Source: Kribbella sp. CA-293567
GTDB lineage: Bacteria; Actinomycetota; Actinomycetes; Propionibacteriales; Kribbellaceae
Assembly (NCBI RefSeq): GCF_027627575.1
Contig: NZ_CP114065.1
Coordinates: 310,001-374,000 of the forward strand
Reading direction: 5' to 3'
Length of the DNA stretch: 64,000 bases
Numbering within the stretch: the first letter of the stretch is position 1; every line of letters begins with the position of its first letter. Below the pieces are notes generated by a model. The model was not told the origin of the DNA. It worked only from the letters and a program-made list of their open reading frames with translations, and did not search any database. Both the position numbers and the translations under genes were made by a program. Below are positions 19,310-28,983 of this stretch, piece after piece.

Positions 19310-20435
19310 GGCGTACCGAGCCCTCACCGACGTCGAAACGGGCCCCACTGAGCTCCGCCGGTACGTCGGCGCCGACCGCCGCGGTGACCAGGACCTGCTC
19401 GGCGGGTGCGACCAGTTCGGCCAGCCGGTCGCGGCGACTCGTGTCGAGCTCGGCGAACACGTCGTCCAGAATCAGCACCGGCTCACCCCCGTCCGTCCTG
19501 AGCAGTTCGTACGACGCCAGCCGCAGCGCGAGCGCGTACGACCAGGACTCACCGTGACTCGCATACCCCTTCGCGGGCAAGTCCCCGAGGCCGAGGAGCA
19601 GGTCGTCACGGTGCGGCCCGACCAGGGAAACGCCTCGGTCCAGCTCGTCCGAACGACGCTCGAACACGGTGGTCTTGATGACCTCGGCGAGCTGCTCGCG
19701 GCTCGAGACCCCAGGCTCCAGCGGAACCGACGACTTGTACTCCAGCCGGGCATCGCCTTTTCCTCTGGCAACGGCATCGTAAGAGCCGGAGACCAGCGGA
19801 CGCAGGGATTCCAGCAGGTCGAGCCGCGCTGCGAGCAGCTCCGAGCCGGTCCGGACGAGGTGGTCGTCCCACACTTCGAGGGTGCGCAACTGCGCCTCCC
19901 CCGAACGGCCCTGCCGGCGCGCGATCGACGCACTCTTCAGCAGCGAGTTACGTTGTTTCAGCACCCGGTCGTAGTCGGCCCGGACGCCGGCCAGCCGCGG
20001 CGTCCGCAGAGTGAGCAGGTCGTCCAGGAAGCGGCGCCGCTCGGACGGATCGCCCTTCACCAGCGCGAGGTCTTCCGGCGCAAAAAGCACCGTACGGAGC
20101 AATCCGAGCACTTCGCGCGGCCGCGGGACCGGCGAACGGTTCAGCCGGGCCCGGTTTGCCCTCCCAGGATTGATTTCCAGCTCGACCACCAGCGCCCGGT
20201 CCTGGTCGGACCGGAACTCGGTCCGGACGATCGCGCGCGGAGCGCCGGCCCGGACCAGCGGCGCGTCGTTCGCGACCCGGTGCGAACCGAGGGTCGCGGT
20301 GTAGTGGATCGCCTCGACCAGGTTGGTCTTGCCCTGGCCGTTCGGGCCGACGAAGGCGGTCACTCCCGGCTGGAGCTGGACCTCCGCCTGGTGGTACGAC
20401 CGGAAGTCGATCAGGCCGAGTGCGGTGACAAACAC
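19302..20435 (-). CDS. recF: DNA replication and repair protein RecF
   Basis: An SMC-like ATPase that loads RecA with RecO/RecR at single-strand gaps and stalled forks; 377 residues from the GTG at 20433-20435. AGAGGA lies eight bases upstream, and the protein begins [14 protein letters not shown] as in the family, so the longer open frame is rejected. Walker A is GPNGQGKTN (about residues 31-39), the signature region is in the C-terminal half, and the Walker B-like [11 protein letters not shown] (about 328-338) precedes the D-loop. It overlaps dciA by eight bases and follows gnd. Confidence 0.97.
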   Translation of the reverse strand: MFVTALGLIDFRSYHQAEVQLQPGVTAFVGPNGQGKTNLVEAIHYTATLGSHRVANDAPLVRAGAPRAIVRTEFRSDQDRALVVELEINPGRANRARLNRSPVPRPREVLGLLRTVLFAPEDLALVKGDPSERRRFLDDLLTLRTPRLAGVRADYDRVLKQRNSLLKSASIARRQGRSGEAQLRTLEVWDDHLVRTGSELLAARLDLLESLRPLVSGSYDAVARGKGDARLEYKSSVPLEPGVSSREQLAEVIKTTVFERRSDELDRGVSLVGPHRDDLLLGLGDLPAKGYASHGESWSYALALRLASYELLRTDGGEPVLILDDVFAELDTSRRDRLAELVAPAEQVLVTAAVGADVPAELSGARFDVGEGSVRRA

Positions 20436-20508
20436 CTGATATTCCTCTGCTGGGCGGATCCTGAGCCGGAAGTCCGGGCCGCCGAACTCGGCGGCCCGGA
20501 CTACGAGC

Positions 20509-21429
20509 TCAGTGCTTGGCCGGGGGAGTCGCGTACGACGGGTCCGCGGACGCGCCCTTGACGGCGTGACCACCGAACTGGTTGCGCATCGCCGCGATCG
20601 CCTTCATCGCGGGGGAGTCTTCCTGGCGGGAGGCGAACCGCGCGAACAGCGACGCGGCGATGGCCGGCACCGGGACGGCGTGGTCGATCGCGGCCTCGAC
20701 GGTCCAGCGACCTTCACCCGAGTCGTCGGCGTACCCGCGGATCTTGTCCAGGTGGGTGTCTTCCTTGAGCGCGTTGACCATCAGGTCGAGCAGCCAGGAC
20801 CGGATCACCGTGCCCTCGCGCCAGGAGTCGAACGCCTCCGGCACGTTCTCGACGATCTCCGCGGCCTCGAGCAGCTCGAAGCCCTCGGCGTACGCCTGCA
20901 TGATCGCGTACTCGATGCCGTTGTGGACCATCTTGGCGAAGTGACCGGCGCCGACCTGGCCGGCGTGCACGAAACCGAACTCACCCTCGGGCTTGAGCGC
21001 CGTGAAGATGGGCATCACCGCGGCGACTGTCTCAGCGTCTCCGCCACACATCAGGGCGTAGCCATTCTCGAGACCCCAGACGCCACCGGAGACACCGCAG
21101 TCGACGAACTTGATGCCCTTGTGGGAAAGCAGTTCGGCCCGGCGGATGTCATCGGTCCACCGGCTGTTGCCGCCGTCGATCACGATGTCGCCTTCGGACA
21201 GCAACTCGGCCAGCTCGGTCAGCACCGGGTCGATGGCCTGCACCGGCACCATCACCCAGACCACCTTGGGCTGGCCGGTCGCCGTCAGCTGCCCGACCAT
21301 GTCGGCCAGGTCCGTCGCATCGGAGATGGCTTGGTTGTGATCGAAACCGACGACGGTCAGGCCTGCAGCGCGAATCCGCTCGCGCATGTTGCCGCCCATC
21401 TTGCCGAGACCGACAAGGCCGAGCTCCAT
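20509..21429 (-). CDS. gnd: 6-phosphogluconate dehydrogenase, decarboxylating (short form)
   Basis: A 306-residue oxidoreductase that converts 6-phosphogluconate to ribulose 5-phosphate and CO2 in the pentose-phosphate pathway. The dinucleotide loop is [12 protein letters not shown] (residues 4-15), and [11 protein letters not shown] is the substrate-binding signature. [13 protein letters not shown] contains the catalytic Lys and the conserved His-Asn. It is the short actinobacterial type, often NAD-dependent, about 160 residues shorter than the E. coli enzyme. AAGGGG precedes the ATG. Lying between dnaN and recF is typical of Streptomyces relatives. Confidence 0.95.
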   Translation of the reverse strand: MELGLVGLGKMGGNMRERIRAAGLTVVGFDHNQAISDATDLADMVGQLTATGQPKVVWVMVPVQAIDPVLTELAELLSEGDIVIDGGNSRWTDDIRRAELLSHKGIKFVDCGVSGGVWGLENGYALMCGGDAETVAAVMPIFTALKPEGEFGFVHAGQVGAGHFAKMVHNGIEYAIMQAYAEGFELLEAAEIVENVPEAFDSWREGTVIRSWLLDLMVNALKEDTHLDKIRGYADDSGEGRWTVEAAIDHAVPVPAIAASLFARFASRQEDSPAMKAIAAMRNQFGGHAVKGASADPSYATPPAKH

Positions 21430-21472
21430 CGTGAATCCCCTTGTTCTATTGGCGTTTAGCGGTCAGCTTGCG

Positions 21473-22618
21473 TCAGCTGTTCAGGCGGACCGGCATCAGC
21501 ACGTACCGGAACTCAGCTATCGGGTCGCCGTCGAAATCTTTCACGCCGGTCAGTTCGGCCGGCTTCGTCGCCTGCGTGAAAGCCAGGTGCGCGACCGAGG
21601 TGCCGATCGCGTTCAGGCCGTCCAGCAGGTACGTCGGGTTGAAACCCACCGTAACCGGCTCGCCAACCACGCGCGCCTCGATCGACTCCGACGCCTGAGC
21701 TTCGTCGCCGGAGCCGGCATCCAGCGTCACGGTGTCGTCGGAGAACGTCAGCCGGACCGGCGCGTTCCGCTCGGCGACCAGCGCGACCCGCTTGACGGCC
21801 TCGACCAGGGTCGCGGTCTCGATCCGGACCCGGGTCGCGATCGCCGCGTCGGTCGGGATGATGCCGCGGACCTTCGGGAACTCACCGTCGAGCAACCGGG
21901 TGGTGGCGCGCCGGTTGCCACCGGACACCTCACCCTCGAAGCCGACGATGCCCTCGCCGCTGCCAGGAGCGGCCAGCGAGACCGTGATGGTCGTTCCGGT
22001 CATCGCTTTCGCGGTTTCCGAGAGCACTCTGGCCGGGATAAGGGCTGCAGCAGAGGCATCTGGGCTTTCCGGGCTCCATTCGAGCTCGCGGATCGCCAAT
22101 CGGTACCGGTCGGTGGCCAGCAGCGAGATCGTGGAGCCTTCGATCTCGACCCGGACGCCGGTGAGCACCGGAAGCGTGTCTTCCCGGCCGGCCGCGGTGA
22201 CGACCTGAGCGACCGCCTGAGCGAAAACGTCGCTCCGGACCGTGCCGCTGGCCGCGGGGAGATCCGGCAGAGCCGGATATTCCTCTGTGGGAAGCGTTTG
22301 GAGCGTGAACCGGGAAGTGCCGCAGGTGACCTGCGCCTTGGCGCCGTCCACAGCGAAGTCCACGGGCTGATTCGGGAGACTCTTCGAGATGTCGGCGACC
22401 AGCCGGCCGGAGATCAGGCATTTTCCGGCGTCCGCCACCTGAGCGGGGACGGTCACTCGCACGGAGGTCTCGTAGTCGAAGCCGGACAGAGTGATCTGGC
22501 CTTCTTCGGCTTCGACCAGAAGGCCGGCAAGGATCGGAACACTGGGTCGACTGGGCAAGCTGCGCGCGGCCCAGGCCACCGACTCGGCCAGTACGTCGCG
22601 CTCGACGCGAAACTTCAC
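21473..22618 (-). CDS. dnaN: DNA polymerase III beta sliding clamp
   Basis: A 381-residue clamp subunit that forms a ring dimer of three repeated domains and tethers the replicative polymerase. The GTG at 22616-22618 is chosen because AGGAGG lies nine bases upstream and the protein begins VKFRVERDVLAESVAW. Typical clamp sequences include GLLVEAEEG, NQPVDFAVDG, TDRYRLAIREL (about residues 180-190) and the C-terminal FRYVLMPVRL that ends the subunit-binding cleft. It is separated from dnaA by the origin region. Confidence 0.98.
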   Translation of the reverse strand: MKFRVERDVLAESVAWAARSLPSRPSVPILAGLLVEAEEGQITLSGFDYETSVRVTVPAQVADAGKCLISGRLVADISKSLPNQPVDFAVDGAKAQVTCGTSRFTLQTLPTEEYPALPDLPAASGTVRSDVFAQAVAQVVTAAGREDTLPVLTGVRVEIEGSTISLLATDRYRLAIRELEWSPESPDASAAALIPARVLSETAKAMTGTTITVSLAAPGSGEGIVGFEGEVSGGNRRATTRLLDGEFPKVRGIIPTDAAIATRVRIETATLVEAVKRVALVAERNAPVRLTFSDDTVTLDAGSGDEAQASESIEARVVGEPVTVGFNPTYLLDGLNAIGTSVAHLAFTQATKPAELTGVKDFDGDPIAEFRYVLMPVRLNS

Positions 22619-23129
22619 CGCTGGGTGCCTCCTGTATCGGCTGTGTGCCAGGCGAATCCTGCCACGGACAGATGTGATGTGCGCCAACCGGGCTTGACGT
22701 GGCGGTTCGGGCGGGTCGCGACCCCGTCGCTGTGCGGCTCGGGGGGACAGCCTGACAGGTCGTTCCAGGGGCCGCTCGGGCAGGCCCGAAAACGGAGTTT
22801 TCCCCAGGTTTGGCCGCCACAACCTTTTTCGGACTTGGAACCTCTTGATGTATCCATAGGGTTCTTCGCACTTGTGGATTGTGTGGAAAAGCGACGAGTT
22901 CGCAGGTCAGACCCGGTTTTGCCCTGTGTACGGACTGTGGACGAATTGGGGGCAACCTGGGGTTGCCTGGGTACGACGGTTTCTGTACACACAGGCAATC
23001 CACAGATGACTGGGCTGTATCCACCGAGATACCCACAGTTATCCACAGATGTATCCCCAGCCTGTGAGGTTCGTGTGACCGTGTCGGAGCGCCCGTCGTA
23101 CCGGCTCCCCGACCCCGTCACACGCCGCC
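22619..23129. other. Replication origin region (oriC) between dnaA and dnaN
   Basis: A 511-bp gene-free interval with a cluster of DnaA boxes. One is a perfect TTATCCACA at 23039-23047. Near matches are TGTGGATTG at 22873-22881, TGTGGAAAA at 22882-22890, TGTGGACGA at 22936-22944, CAATCCACA at 22996-23004 and GTATCCACC at 23017-23025. The segment 22850-23060 is clearly richer in A+T than surrounding genes. Position and content match actinobacterial oriC; unwinding element and start site are not identified. Confidence 0.85.
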
Positions 23130-24914
23130 TCATTGCTGCTTGGCCTGGTGCTTGATCCGGTTGGTCAACTCGGTCACCTGGTTGAAGACGCTGCGCCGTT
23201 CCGACATCAGCTGGCGGATCTTTCGCTCGGCGTGCATCACGGTGGTGTGGTCGCGCCCACCGAACTGCTGGCCGATCTTCGGCAGCGACAGGTCGGTGAG
23301 CTCGCGGCACAGGTACATCGCGATCTGGCGAGCGGTCACCAGCACCCGGCTCCGGCTCGGTCCGCAGAGGTCGTCGATCGACAGCCCGAAGTACGAGGCG
23401 GTCTGGCCCATGATCACGGCGGCCGTCACCTCGGGCTTGCTGCCCTCGGGAATCAGGTCCTTCAGCACGATCTCGGCCAGCGACAGGTCGACCGGCTGCC
23501 GGTTCAGGCTGGCGAACGCGGTGACGCGGATCAGCGCGCCCTCGAGCTCACGGATGTTGGTCTGCACCTTGCTCGCGATGAACTCGAGCACCTCCGGCGG
23601 CGCGGTCAGCCGCTCGGTGGCGGCCTTCTTCCGCAGGATCGCGATCCGGGTCTCGAGGTCGGGCGGCTGGATGTCGGTGATCAGGCCCCACTCGAACCGG
23701 TTGCGCAGCCGGTCCTCCAGCGCCTCGAGCCGTTTCGGCGCCCGGTCGGAGCTGATCACGATCTGCTTGTTCGCGTTGTGCAGCGTGTTGAAGGTGTGGA
23801 AGAACTCTTCCTGGGTCTGGATCTTGCCTTCCAGGAACTGGATGTCGTCGATCAGCAGGACGTCGACGTCGCGGTACCGGCGCTGGAACTGGGCGGCCTT
23901 GTCGTCGCGGATCGCGTTGATGAAGTCGTTGGTGAACTCTTCGCTGGAGACATAACGCACGCGGGCGCCGGTGTAGAGACTGCGGACGTAGTGCCCGATC
24001 GCGTGCAACAGGTGGGTCTTGCCCAGACCGGAGTCGCCGTAGATCAACTGCGGGTTGTACGCCTTGCCTGGTGCCTCGGCGACCGCGACGGCCGCGGCGT
24101 GCGCGAAGCGATTCGAGCTACCGATGACGAAGGTCTCGAACGTGTACTTCGGGTTGAGGCGCGCCTCGCCCTGCGAGTCGGTCGGCGGCTGGAACTGGGC
24201 GGAGCCGTTCGGCGGCGGCGCGACCGAGCCGAGCGGCGGCGGCGTGATCTGCGCTACCGGCTCGGGCTGCCGGTGCTGTACCGGCTGCTGGTGCTGAACC
24301 GGTGCGGGCTCCTGCAGTCCCTGGTCTTGCAGTCCCTGGTCTTGGGGCTGATGACTCGGTTGGTGCGAGGGCTGCTGTTCCGGTTGTTGTACCGGCTGGT
24401 GCTGCACGGGTTGCTGCTGTACCGGCTGGTGCTGTACCGGCTGGTGCTGAACAGGTTGGTGCTGCACCGGCTGGTGCTGGGGTTGGTACTGCGGCTGGTA
24501 CTGCTGATGCATCGGCTGACCGAACGGCTGGGTGAGCGGCAGGTTCGGCGGCTGGTTCAGCGGCGACTGGAAGGCCGGCGCCTGTTCCCGTACGACGGGC
24601 TTCGGTGCCGGGGTCGGCTCGCGGAGCTCCGGATCCAGCGTCGGGTCGACGGTGACGGCGATCCGGATGTCGCGGCCGAAGCTCTCGGTCAGGATCCGCT
24701 CGAGGTCGGGACGCAGCCGGGTCTCCAGCTGACCGCGGGTGAAGTCGTCCGGAACGGCGACGATCGCGGTGCTCTCGTGCAGGGTGACCGGCCGTGAGTT
24801 GGTCAGCCAGGCCCGCTGGTTGGGTGGCAGGCCGGCGAGGACCCTGGTCCAGGCAACGTCCAGATCATTCACTTCCGCCTTGCTTTCCGCATTGGCGGAC
24901 TGGTCCTCGACCAC
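23130..24914 (-). CDS. dnaA: Chromosomal replication initiator DnaA
   Basis: 594 residues, longer than the usual 450-520 because of an expanded linker. Domain I covers about 15-90. The Gln/Pro/His-rich domain II (about 120-250) contains tandem five-residue QHQPV-type repeats. The AAA+ domain III has Walker [10 protein letters not shown] (about 293-301), Walker B LLIDDIQF (353-360) and sensor IVISSDR. The domain IV DNA-binding signature is [12 protein letters not shown] (about 555-566). The GTG start has GGGGAG about eight bases upstream. Flanking intergenic regions on both sides carry DnaA boxes, so autoregulation is likely. Confidence 0.98.
   Translation of the reverse strand: MVEDQSANAESKAEVNDLDVAWTRVLAGLPPNQRAWLTNSRPVTLHESTAIVAVPDDFTRGQLETRLRPDLERILTESFGRDIRIAVTVDPTLDPELREPTPAPKPVVREQAPAFQSPLNQPPNLPLTQPFGQPMHQQYQPQYQPQHQPVQHQPVQHQPVQHQPVQQQPVQHQPVQQPEQQPSHQPSHQPQDQGLQDQGLQEPAPVQHQQPVQHRQPEPVAQITPPPLGSVAPPPNGSAQFQPPTDSQGEARLNPKYTFETFVIGSSNRFAHAAAVAVAEAPGKAYNPQLIYGDSGLGKTHLLHAIGHYVRSLYTGARVRYVSSEEFTNDFINAIRDDKAAQFQRRYRDVDVLLIDDIQFLEGKIQTQEEFFHTFNTLHNANKQIVISSDRAPKRLEALEDRLRNRFEWGLITDIQPPDLETRIAILRKKAATERLTAPPEVLEFIASKVQTNIRELEGALIRVTAFASLNRQPVDLSLAEIVLKDLIPEGSKPEVTAAVIMGQTASYFGLSIDDLCGPSRSRVLVTARQIAMYLCRELTDLSLPKIGQQFGGRDHTTVMHAERKIRQLMSERRSVFNQVTELTNRIKHQAKQQ
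24373..24500 (-). repeat. 15-bp tandem repeats in dnaA domain II
   Basis: Imperfect tandem 15-mers encode repeats of His-Gln-Pro-Val-Gln with variants QQQPV and YQPQ. The array lies wholly in the non-conserved linker between DnaA domains I and III, so copy-number change would stay in frame without touching the ATPase or DNA-binding domains. Confidence 0.85.
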
Positions 24915-25555
24915 GCGTTGCTCCCCGAATCCTTTGCTGCGGTGGCCTGCGCTCCCGGGCTGGCTCCCGGTGCAGTGCGGCCGTTCGACCCGACACTCGG
25001 CTCGTCCGGCCAGGTCGGCCGCACTGAGCAGTTGGCTTTCTCCTCAGCCGGTTTTCCTCATTGTCCACATCCTTGTCCACAGTTGTGAACGAAGCGCGCG
25101 GGCAGTTGGTTACCGGTCTCGGGGTGTGGGACCTCTGGTGTGAGGGGCTGACGCTAACAAGCCCGCCCACCCCTCTTCAAGCCGTCATCCACAGGCTATG
25201 GGGCGTAAATTGGGGGCAACTTGCGGCGTGTCGGGTAGACGCCGGAGCGTAGTCGTGGTGCGAGATCCGGGTTTGCCCGGAGTTCGCGGTGCCGGTCACC
25301 CGGTAGTGACCGGCACCTGACAGGACGTTTCATCCACAGGCCCTGTGGAAAACTATGGGGACAGCTGGTTTGACCTGTCCACAGGCCGCCACGTACCGTG
25401 GATCAGTCGGTGTTGAGCCGGCCGTTTCGTGCTGCGCTCCCAGCGAGACCCTCCTGTTGTGAAGGTTTCTGGACGGTGGGCAGGACCTGCACCAGCGACA
25501 AATCTATCAATGGATTTGTCGACAAACGTGATCTCGAGTAACCGGAGTCATTCCA
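24915..25555. promoter_or_regulatory. dnaA-rpmH intergenic region with DnaA boxes
   Basis: A 641-bp divergent interval with no gene, holding the promoters of dnaA and rpmH. Perfect TTGTCCACA boxes occur at 25061-25069 and 25073-25081. One-mismatch boxes occur at 25185-25193 and 25330-25338 (both TCATCCACA), 25344-25352 (TGTGGAAAA) and 25375-25383 (CTGTCCACA). AATTGGGGGCAAC at 25208-25220 also occurs in the origin region. The boxes suggest dnaA autoregulation or an extended origin. Confidence 0.75.
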
Positions 25556-25693
25556 GTGAGCAAGCGGACGTTCCAGCCGAACAACCGTCGTCGGCACAAG
25601 AAGCACGGCTTCCGTCTTCGGATGCGCACCCGCGCGGGCCGCGCCATCCTCGCAACCCGTCGTGCGAAGGGTCGCCAGCGCCTCGCGGCCTGA
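25556..25693 (+). CDS. rpmH: 50S ribosomal protein L34
   Basis: A 45-residue, very basic ribosomal protein with the full L34 signature: it begins [13 protein letters not shown], continues [16 protein letters not shown] and ends KGRQRLAA. The GTG start at 25556-25558 fits the family N-terminus. It opens the rpmH-rnpA-yidD-yidC-jag-rsmG operon; rnpA starts 31 bases after its stop. Divergent from dnaA across a long regulatory interval, as in most bacteria. Confidence 0.97.
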   Translation: MSKRTFQPNNRRRHKKHGFRLRMRTRAGRAILATRRAKGRQRLAA

Positions 25694-25723
25694 CGCCGTT
25701 GAGCTGGCGACGGTGACCACCTC

Positions 25724-26101
25724 GTGTTACCCGCGTCGAACCGGCTTCGCCGGTCCGACGAATTCCGCCGCGCTGTCCGAACCGGACGGCGGGCTGGTCG
25801 GCGTGCCGTGGTGGTCCATCTGTTGCCGGGGTCCGGCCCGACGGCCGAGCCCGCTCGTGTCGGATTCGTGGTGAACAAGGCGGTGGGCAATGCGGTTCTG
25901 CGGAACCGTGTCCACCGCCGTCTGCGTGCCTTGATGGCAGCGCAGCTCTCCGGCCTGCCGGCCGGCAGTCTGACCGTCGTACGGGCACTGCCGCCGTCGG
26001 CCGCTTCGTCGTACGACGAACTGGCGGACGACCTGGCCGGCGCGCTGCGACGGGTGCTGACGGGCCCGTCGAAACCCGTGCCCGCGAATGACGGTCGATG
26101 A
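25724..26101 (+). CDS. rnpA: Ribonuclease P protein component
   Basis: A 125-residue basic protein that assists the RNase P RNA in removing tRNA 5' leaders. It starts [18 protein letters not shown], and the RNR motif is in [17 protein letters not shown] (about residues 50-66). [12 protein letters not shown] is also typical. The GTG at 25724 is used; a GTG at 25713 is out of frame. The stop overlaps the yidD start as ATGA. C-terminal Pro/Ala-rich tail is variable. Confidence 0.95.
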   Translation: MLPASNRLRRSDEFRRAVRTGRRAGRRAVVVHLLPGSGPTAEPARVGFVVNKAVGNAVLRNRVHRRLRALMAAQLSGLPAGSLTVVRALPPSAASSYDELADDLAGALRRVLTGPSKPVPANDGR

Positions 26102-26409
26102 AGATCGCGCCCGTCAAGTACGGGATCATCGGGTTTCTGAAGCTCTACCGGAAGTTCGTGAGCCCGATGTACGGGCAGGTGTGCCGGTTCTACCCCAGTT
26201 GTTCTGCCTATGCCCTGGAGGCGGTCGAACGCCACGGCGCGGTGCGCGGTAGCTGGCTGGCGGCGAGGAGACTCGCCCGCTGCCACCCGTGGAACCCCGG
26301 CGGCTACGACCCCGTTCCACCCACAGATGTCGACCAGCGCGGGGACGTCGTCTCCGCCAATCAGCCCGGGCCGTCAGCGGACCCCGGGCCTGTGCAGCGA
26401 GGTGCTTGA
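26098..26409 (+). CDS. yidD: Membrane protein insertion efficiency factor YidD
   Basis: A 103-residue membrane-associated protein with the conserved core [24 protein letters not shown] and [13 protein letters not shown]. YidD helps YidC-mediated membrane insertion and contains conserved cysteines (here Cys in CRFYPSC and RCHPW). The ATG overlaps the rnpA stop, and yidC begins immediately after its own stop. The tail beyond residue 75 is an extra Pro/Gly-rich extension. Confidence 0.95.
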   Translation: MKIAPVKYGIIGFLKLYRKFVSPMYGQVCRFYPSCSAYALEAVERHGAVRGSWLAARRLARCHPWNPGGYDPVPPTDVDQRGDVVSANQPGPSADPGPVQRGA

Positions 26410-27630
26410 GTGATTGATCTGGCCATCCCCCAGCTCGCTTTGTGGGACGGGATCGTAGACGTTTTCAACGCCGTCATGACGCCGCTGTACTGGGCGGTCT
26501 CGGCGCTGCTGGTGGGGTGGCACTGGCTGTTGTCACAGGTGTTCGACCCGGACAGCGGCTGGGCCTGGGCGCTGTCCATCGCCGGCCTGACGATCGTCAT
26601 CCGGACGCTGCTGATCCCGCTGTTCGTGCGCCAGATCCGCTCCAGCCGGAACATGCAGCTGCTGCAGCCGAAGATGAAGGAACTGCAGAAGAAGTACGGC
26701 CACGACCGGGAGAAGCTCGGTCAGGAAATGATGAAGCTGTACAAGGACACGGGCACCAACCCGTTCTCCTCGTGCCTGCCGCTGCTCCTGCAGTCGCCGA
26801 TCTTCCTGGCCCTCTTCCGGGTGCTGGACTACGCCTCCAAGGGCAAGACGCACAGCGACATCATGGATCCGCACGTCTTCTCGCTGCAGCACGCGAAGAT
26901 CTTCGGTGCGGAGATCTCCCAGACGTTCCTGAAGGCGAACGGCTCCGGCGCGACCAACGTCAAGTTCGTCGCGATCGTGCTGATCATCCTGATGACCGCG
27001 ACGATGTTCATCACCCAGCTGCAGCTGATGCGCAAGAACATGCCGAAGGAGGCCCTCGAGGGCCAGGCAGCGCAGATGCAGAAGATCATGCTCTACGTCT
27101 TCCCGGTGTTCTTCCTGATCGGTGGCTTCAACTTCCCGATCGGTGTGCTGATCTACTGGTTCGTCTCCAACGTGTGGACGATGGGCCAGCAGTTCTACGT
27201 GATCCGCCGCAACCCGGCTCCGGGCACCCCGGCGTTCGACGCGCTGGAAGCCCGCAAGCGCGAGCAGAACCTGCGGGCCGGTCGACCGGCCGAAGAGGGC
27301 CTGGGCGATGAGGAGGAGGGCTCGGTCGCGACCGACCGTCGTCCGGCCAACCGCCAGCAGCCGAAGCGCCAGTCCCGGAGTACGCGCAAGACGGTTGCGC
27401 CGGCGGGCGAGTCTCCGGTGCAGGACACGCCCAGGGTTCAGGACACTCCGAAGGCAGCGAGCAACGGCCAGCAGCCGGCCAAGAAGGCCGCCGCGGCCAA
27501 GCAGACGTCGGGTGCCAAGCGACAGCCGGCCGCGAAGTCGCGGGCCGCTCGTCAGGCCGCTCAGAAGCAGGCCGCCCAGAAGAAGCCGACGCAGAAGAAG
27601 CCCGGTGGCGGCTCGTCCGGTCGCTCCTGA
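26410..27630 (+). CDS. yidC: Membrane protein insertase YidC/Oxa1
   Basis: A 406-residue Gram-positive type insertase. It has an N-terminal helix, the conserved cytoplasmic hairpin MKELQKKYGHDREKLGQEM, then FSSCLPLLLQSPIFLALFRVL and further helices up to NVWTMGQQFYVIRR (about residues 250-265). A Lys/Ala/Gln-rich basic tail (about 300-406) may contact ribosomes. The GTG begins directly after the yidD stop. A weak 5-bp hairpin with a T-run at 27648-27673 lies before jag and could lower downstream expression. Confidence 0.96.
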   Translation: MIDLAIPQLALWDGIVDVFNAVMTPLYWAVSALLVGWHWLLSQVFDPDSGWAWALSIAGLTIVIRTLLIPLFVRQIRSSRNMQLLQPKMKELQKKYGHDREKLGQEMMKLYKDTGTNPFSSCLPLLLQSPIFLALFRVLDYASKGKTHSDIMDPHVFSLQHAKIFGAEISQTFLKANGSGATNVKFVAIVLIILMTATMFITQLQLMRKNMPKEALEGQAAQMQKIMLYVFPVFFLIGGFNFPIGVLIYWFVSNVWTMGQQFYVIRRNPAPGTPAFDALEARKREQNLRAGRPAEEGLGDEEEGSVATDRRPANRQQPKRQSRSTRKTVAPAGESPVQDTPRVQDTPKAASNGQQPAKKAAAAKQTSGAKRQPAAKSRAARQAAQKQAAQKKPTQKKPGGGSSGRS

Positions 27631-27731
27631 CGCCAGGCGTCGGAACGGCCGGCTGAACCGGCACCCGTTTTTCTCTGCTGTGTACGACCTGGTCCCCGTG
27701 GGGCGGATCTCGAAAACGTGAAGGAGTGGCC

Positions 27732-28256
27732 GTGAGCGACGGCATGCAGAACACCGAGGCAGCGGAGAAGTCCGCGCCGGCAGACCAGCCGGGCGACCGG
27801 CTGAAGGCACTGGAGGCCGAGAGCGACATCGCGGCCGACTACCTGGAAGAGCTGCTCGACATCGCCGATCTCGACGGTGACATCGACATGGACATCGACG
27901 GCGATCGGGCCGCGGTGTCGATCGTCGGCGCGGACCTGAGCAACTTGGTCGGTGAAGGCGGCAAGGTGCTCGAGGCACTGCAGGAGCTGACCCGGCTGGC
28001 CGTTTACCGCGAGACCGGCGAGCGGTCGCGGCTGATGCTCGACGTGTCGAACTACCGGGCCAACCGGAAGGCGGAGCTGGAAGAGGTCGGACGCAAGGCG
28101 GTCGACGAGGTCAAGACCTCCGGTGCCGCGGTGAAGCTCGCTCCGATGACGCCGTTCGAGCGCAAGGTCGTGCATGACGTCGTCGCCGCGGCCGGCCTGA
28201 CCAGTGAGTCCGAAGGCGAGGAGCCGCGTCGCCGGGTCGTCGTTCAGCCCGCATGA
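27732..28256 (+). CDS. jag: Jag (KhpB) RNA-binding protein with KH and R3H domains
   Basis: 174 residues with an acidic N-terminus (about 1-60), a KH domain (about 60-110, VGEGGKVLEALQELTRLAV) and a C-terminal R3H domain (about 112-165, PMTPFERKVVHDVVAAAG). KhpB homologues bind RNA and influence cell elongation and division. AAGGAG at 27721-27726 sits five bases before GTG 27732, so that start is preferred over GTG 27726, which overlaps the ribosome-binding site itself. It precedes rsmG by 16 bases. Confidence 0.93.
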   Translation: MSDGMQNTEAAEKSAPADQPGDRLKALEAESDIAADYLEELLDIADLDGDIDMDIDGDRAAVSIVGADLSNLVGEGGKVLEALQELTRLAVYRETGERSRLMLDVSNYRANRKAELEEVGRKAVDEVKTSGAAVKLAPMTPFERKVVHDVVAAAGLTSESEGEEPRRRVVVQPA

Positions 28257-28272
28257 TCGCCCTGGCCCGCTC

Positions 28273-28983
28273 GTGACGGAAGACGTTTCACGTGAAACAC
28301 CGCCGCTCGTGGAGGAGCTTTATCCGCGGGCGGCGGACCGGCTTGTGGCGTTCGCCGAGCTGCTGGCTACCGAAGGAACGCTGCGGGGGCTGATCGGCCC
28401 GCGTGAGGTTCCCCGGCTCTGGGATCGGCACCTGCTGAACTGTGCGGTGCTGGAGCGCTTGATCCCCGAGGAATCGACCGTTGCCGACATCGGTACCGGT
28501 GCGGGACTGCCGGGGATCGTGCTCGCTCTCGTCCGGCCTGATCTTCAGGTCGCACTGGTCGAGCCGCTGCTGCGACGTACGACGTTCCTGCAAGAAGCCG
28601 TCGAGCTCCTCGGCTGCACCAATGCCGTGGTGGTTCGTGCCCGTGCTGAGGACCTCATCCCAGGTCGCCGCTCCGCTGCCGAGGGAGCCGCACTAGGCCA
28701 GGCGCCGTACGACGTGGTGGCTTCGCGCGCCGTCGCGCCACTCGGCAAGCTGGCCGGCTGGTGCCTGCCACTGACCGCCGAGGGCGGGCTGATGCTGGCG
28801 ATGAAGGGTGTCTCCGCGGAGGAGGAACTCGCTGCGTCGGAAGACGAACTCGAGGCCCTCGGCGCCGAGGAATGGCACGTCCACCAACTCGGCGTCGAAG
28901 AACTGGCCCAGCCGACGACAGTCGTGAGTATTGTGGCCGGACGTGCTGCGCGGGGATCCCAGCACAGGAGACGCGGGAGGTGA
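28273..28983 (+). CDS. rsmG: 16S rRNA (guanine527-N7) methyltransferase RsmG
   Basis: 236 residues. The SAM-binding motif I is VADIGTGAGLPGIVLA (about residues 70-85), and YDVVASRAVAPLGKLAGW is the conserved motif near the active site. Loss of RsmG causes low-level streptomycin resistance in several bacteria. The GTG at 28273-28275 is chosen because the family N-terminus is present from there; no clear ribosome-binding site. A perfect parS palindrome lies inside codons 5-9 and encodes VSRET. The stop overlaps the parA GTG as GTGA. Confidence 0.93.
   Translation: MTEDVSRETPPLVEELYPRAADRLVAFAELLATEGTLRGLIGPREVPRLWDRHLLNCAVLERLIPEESTVADIGTGAGLPGIVLALVRPDLQVALVEPLLRRTTFLQEAVELLGCTNAVVVRARAEDLIPGRRSAAEGAALGQAPYDVVASRAVAPLGKLAGWCLPLTAEGGLMLAMKGVSAEEELAASEDELEALGAEEWHVHQLGVEELAQPTTVVSIVAGRAARGSQHRRRGR
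28285..28298. promoter_or_regulatory. parS site inside rsmG
   Basis: GTTTCACGTGAAAC, a perfect 14-bp palindrome and canonical parS core, with C before and A after. It is the ParB-binding and nucleation site for chromosome segregation. It lies in the rsmG reading frame and reads V-S-R-E-T. Confidence 0.95.

Noticed and set aside
28761-28979. Extension of parA upstream into rsmG
   Set aside because: The frame overlaps rsmG and lacks protein-like sequence; the GTG at 28980 has a Shine-Dalgarno and a GTGA overlap.
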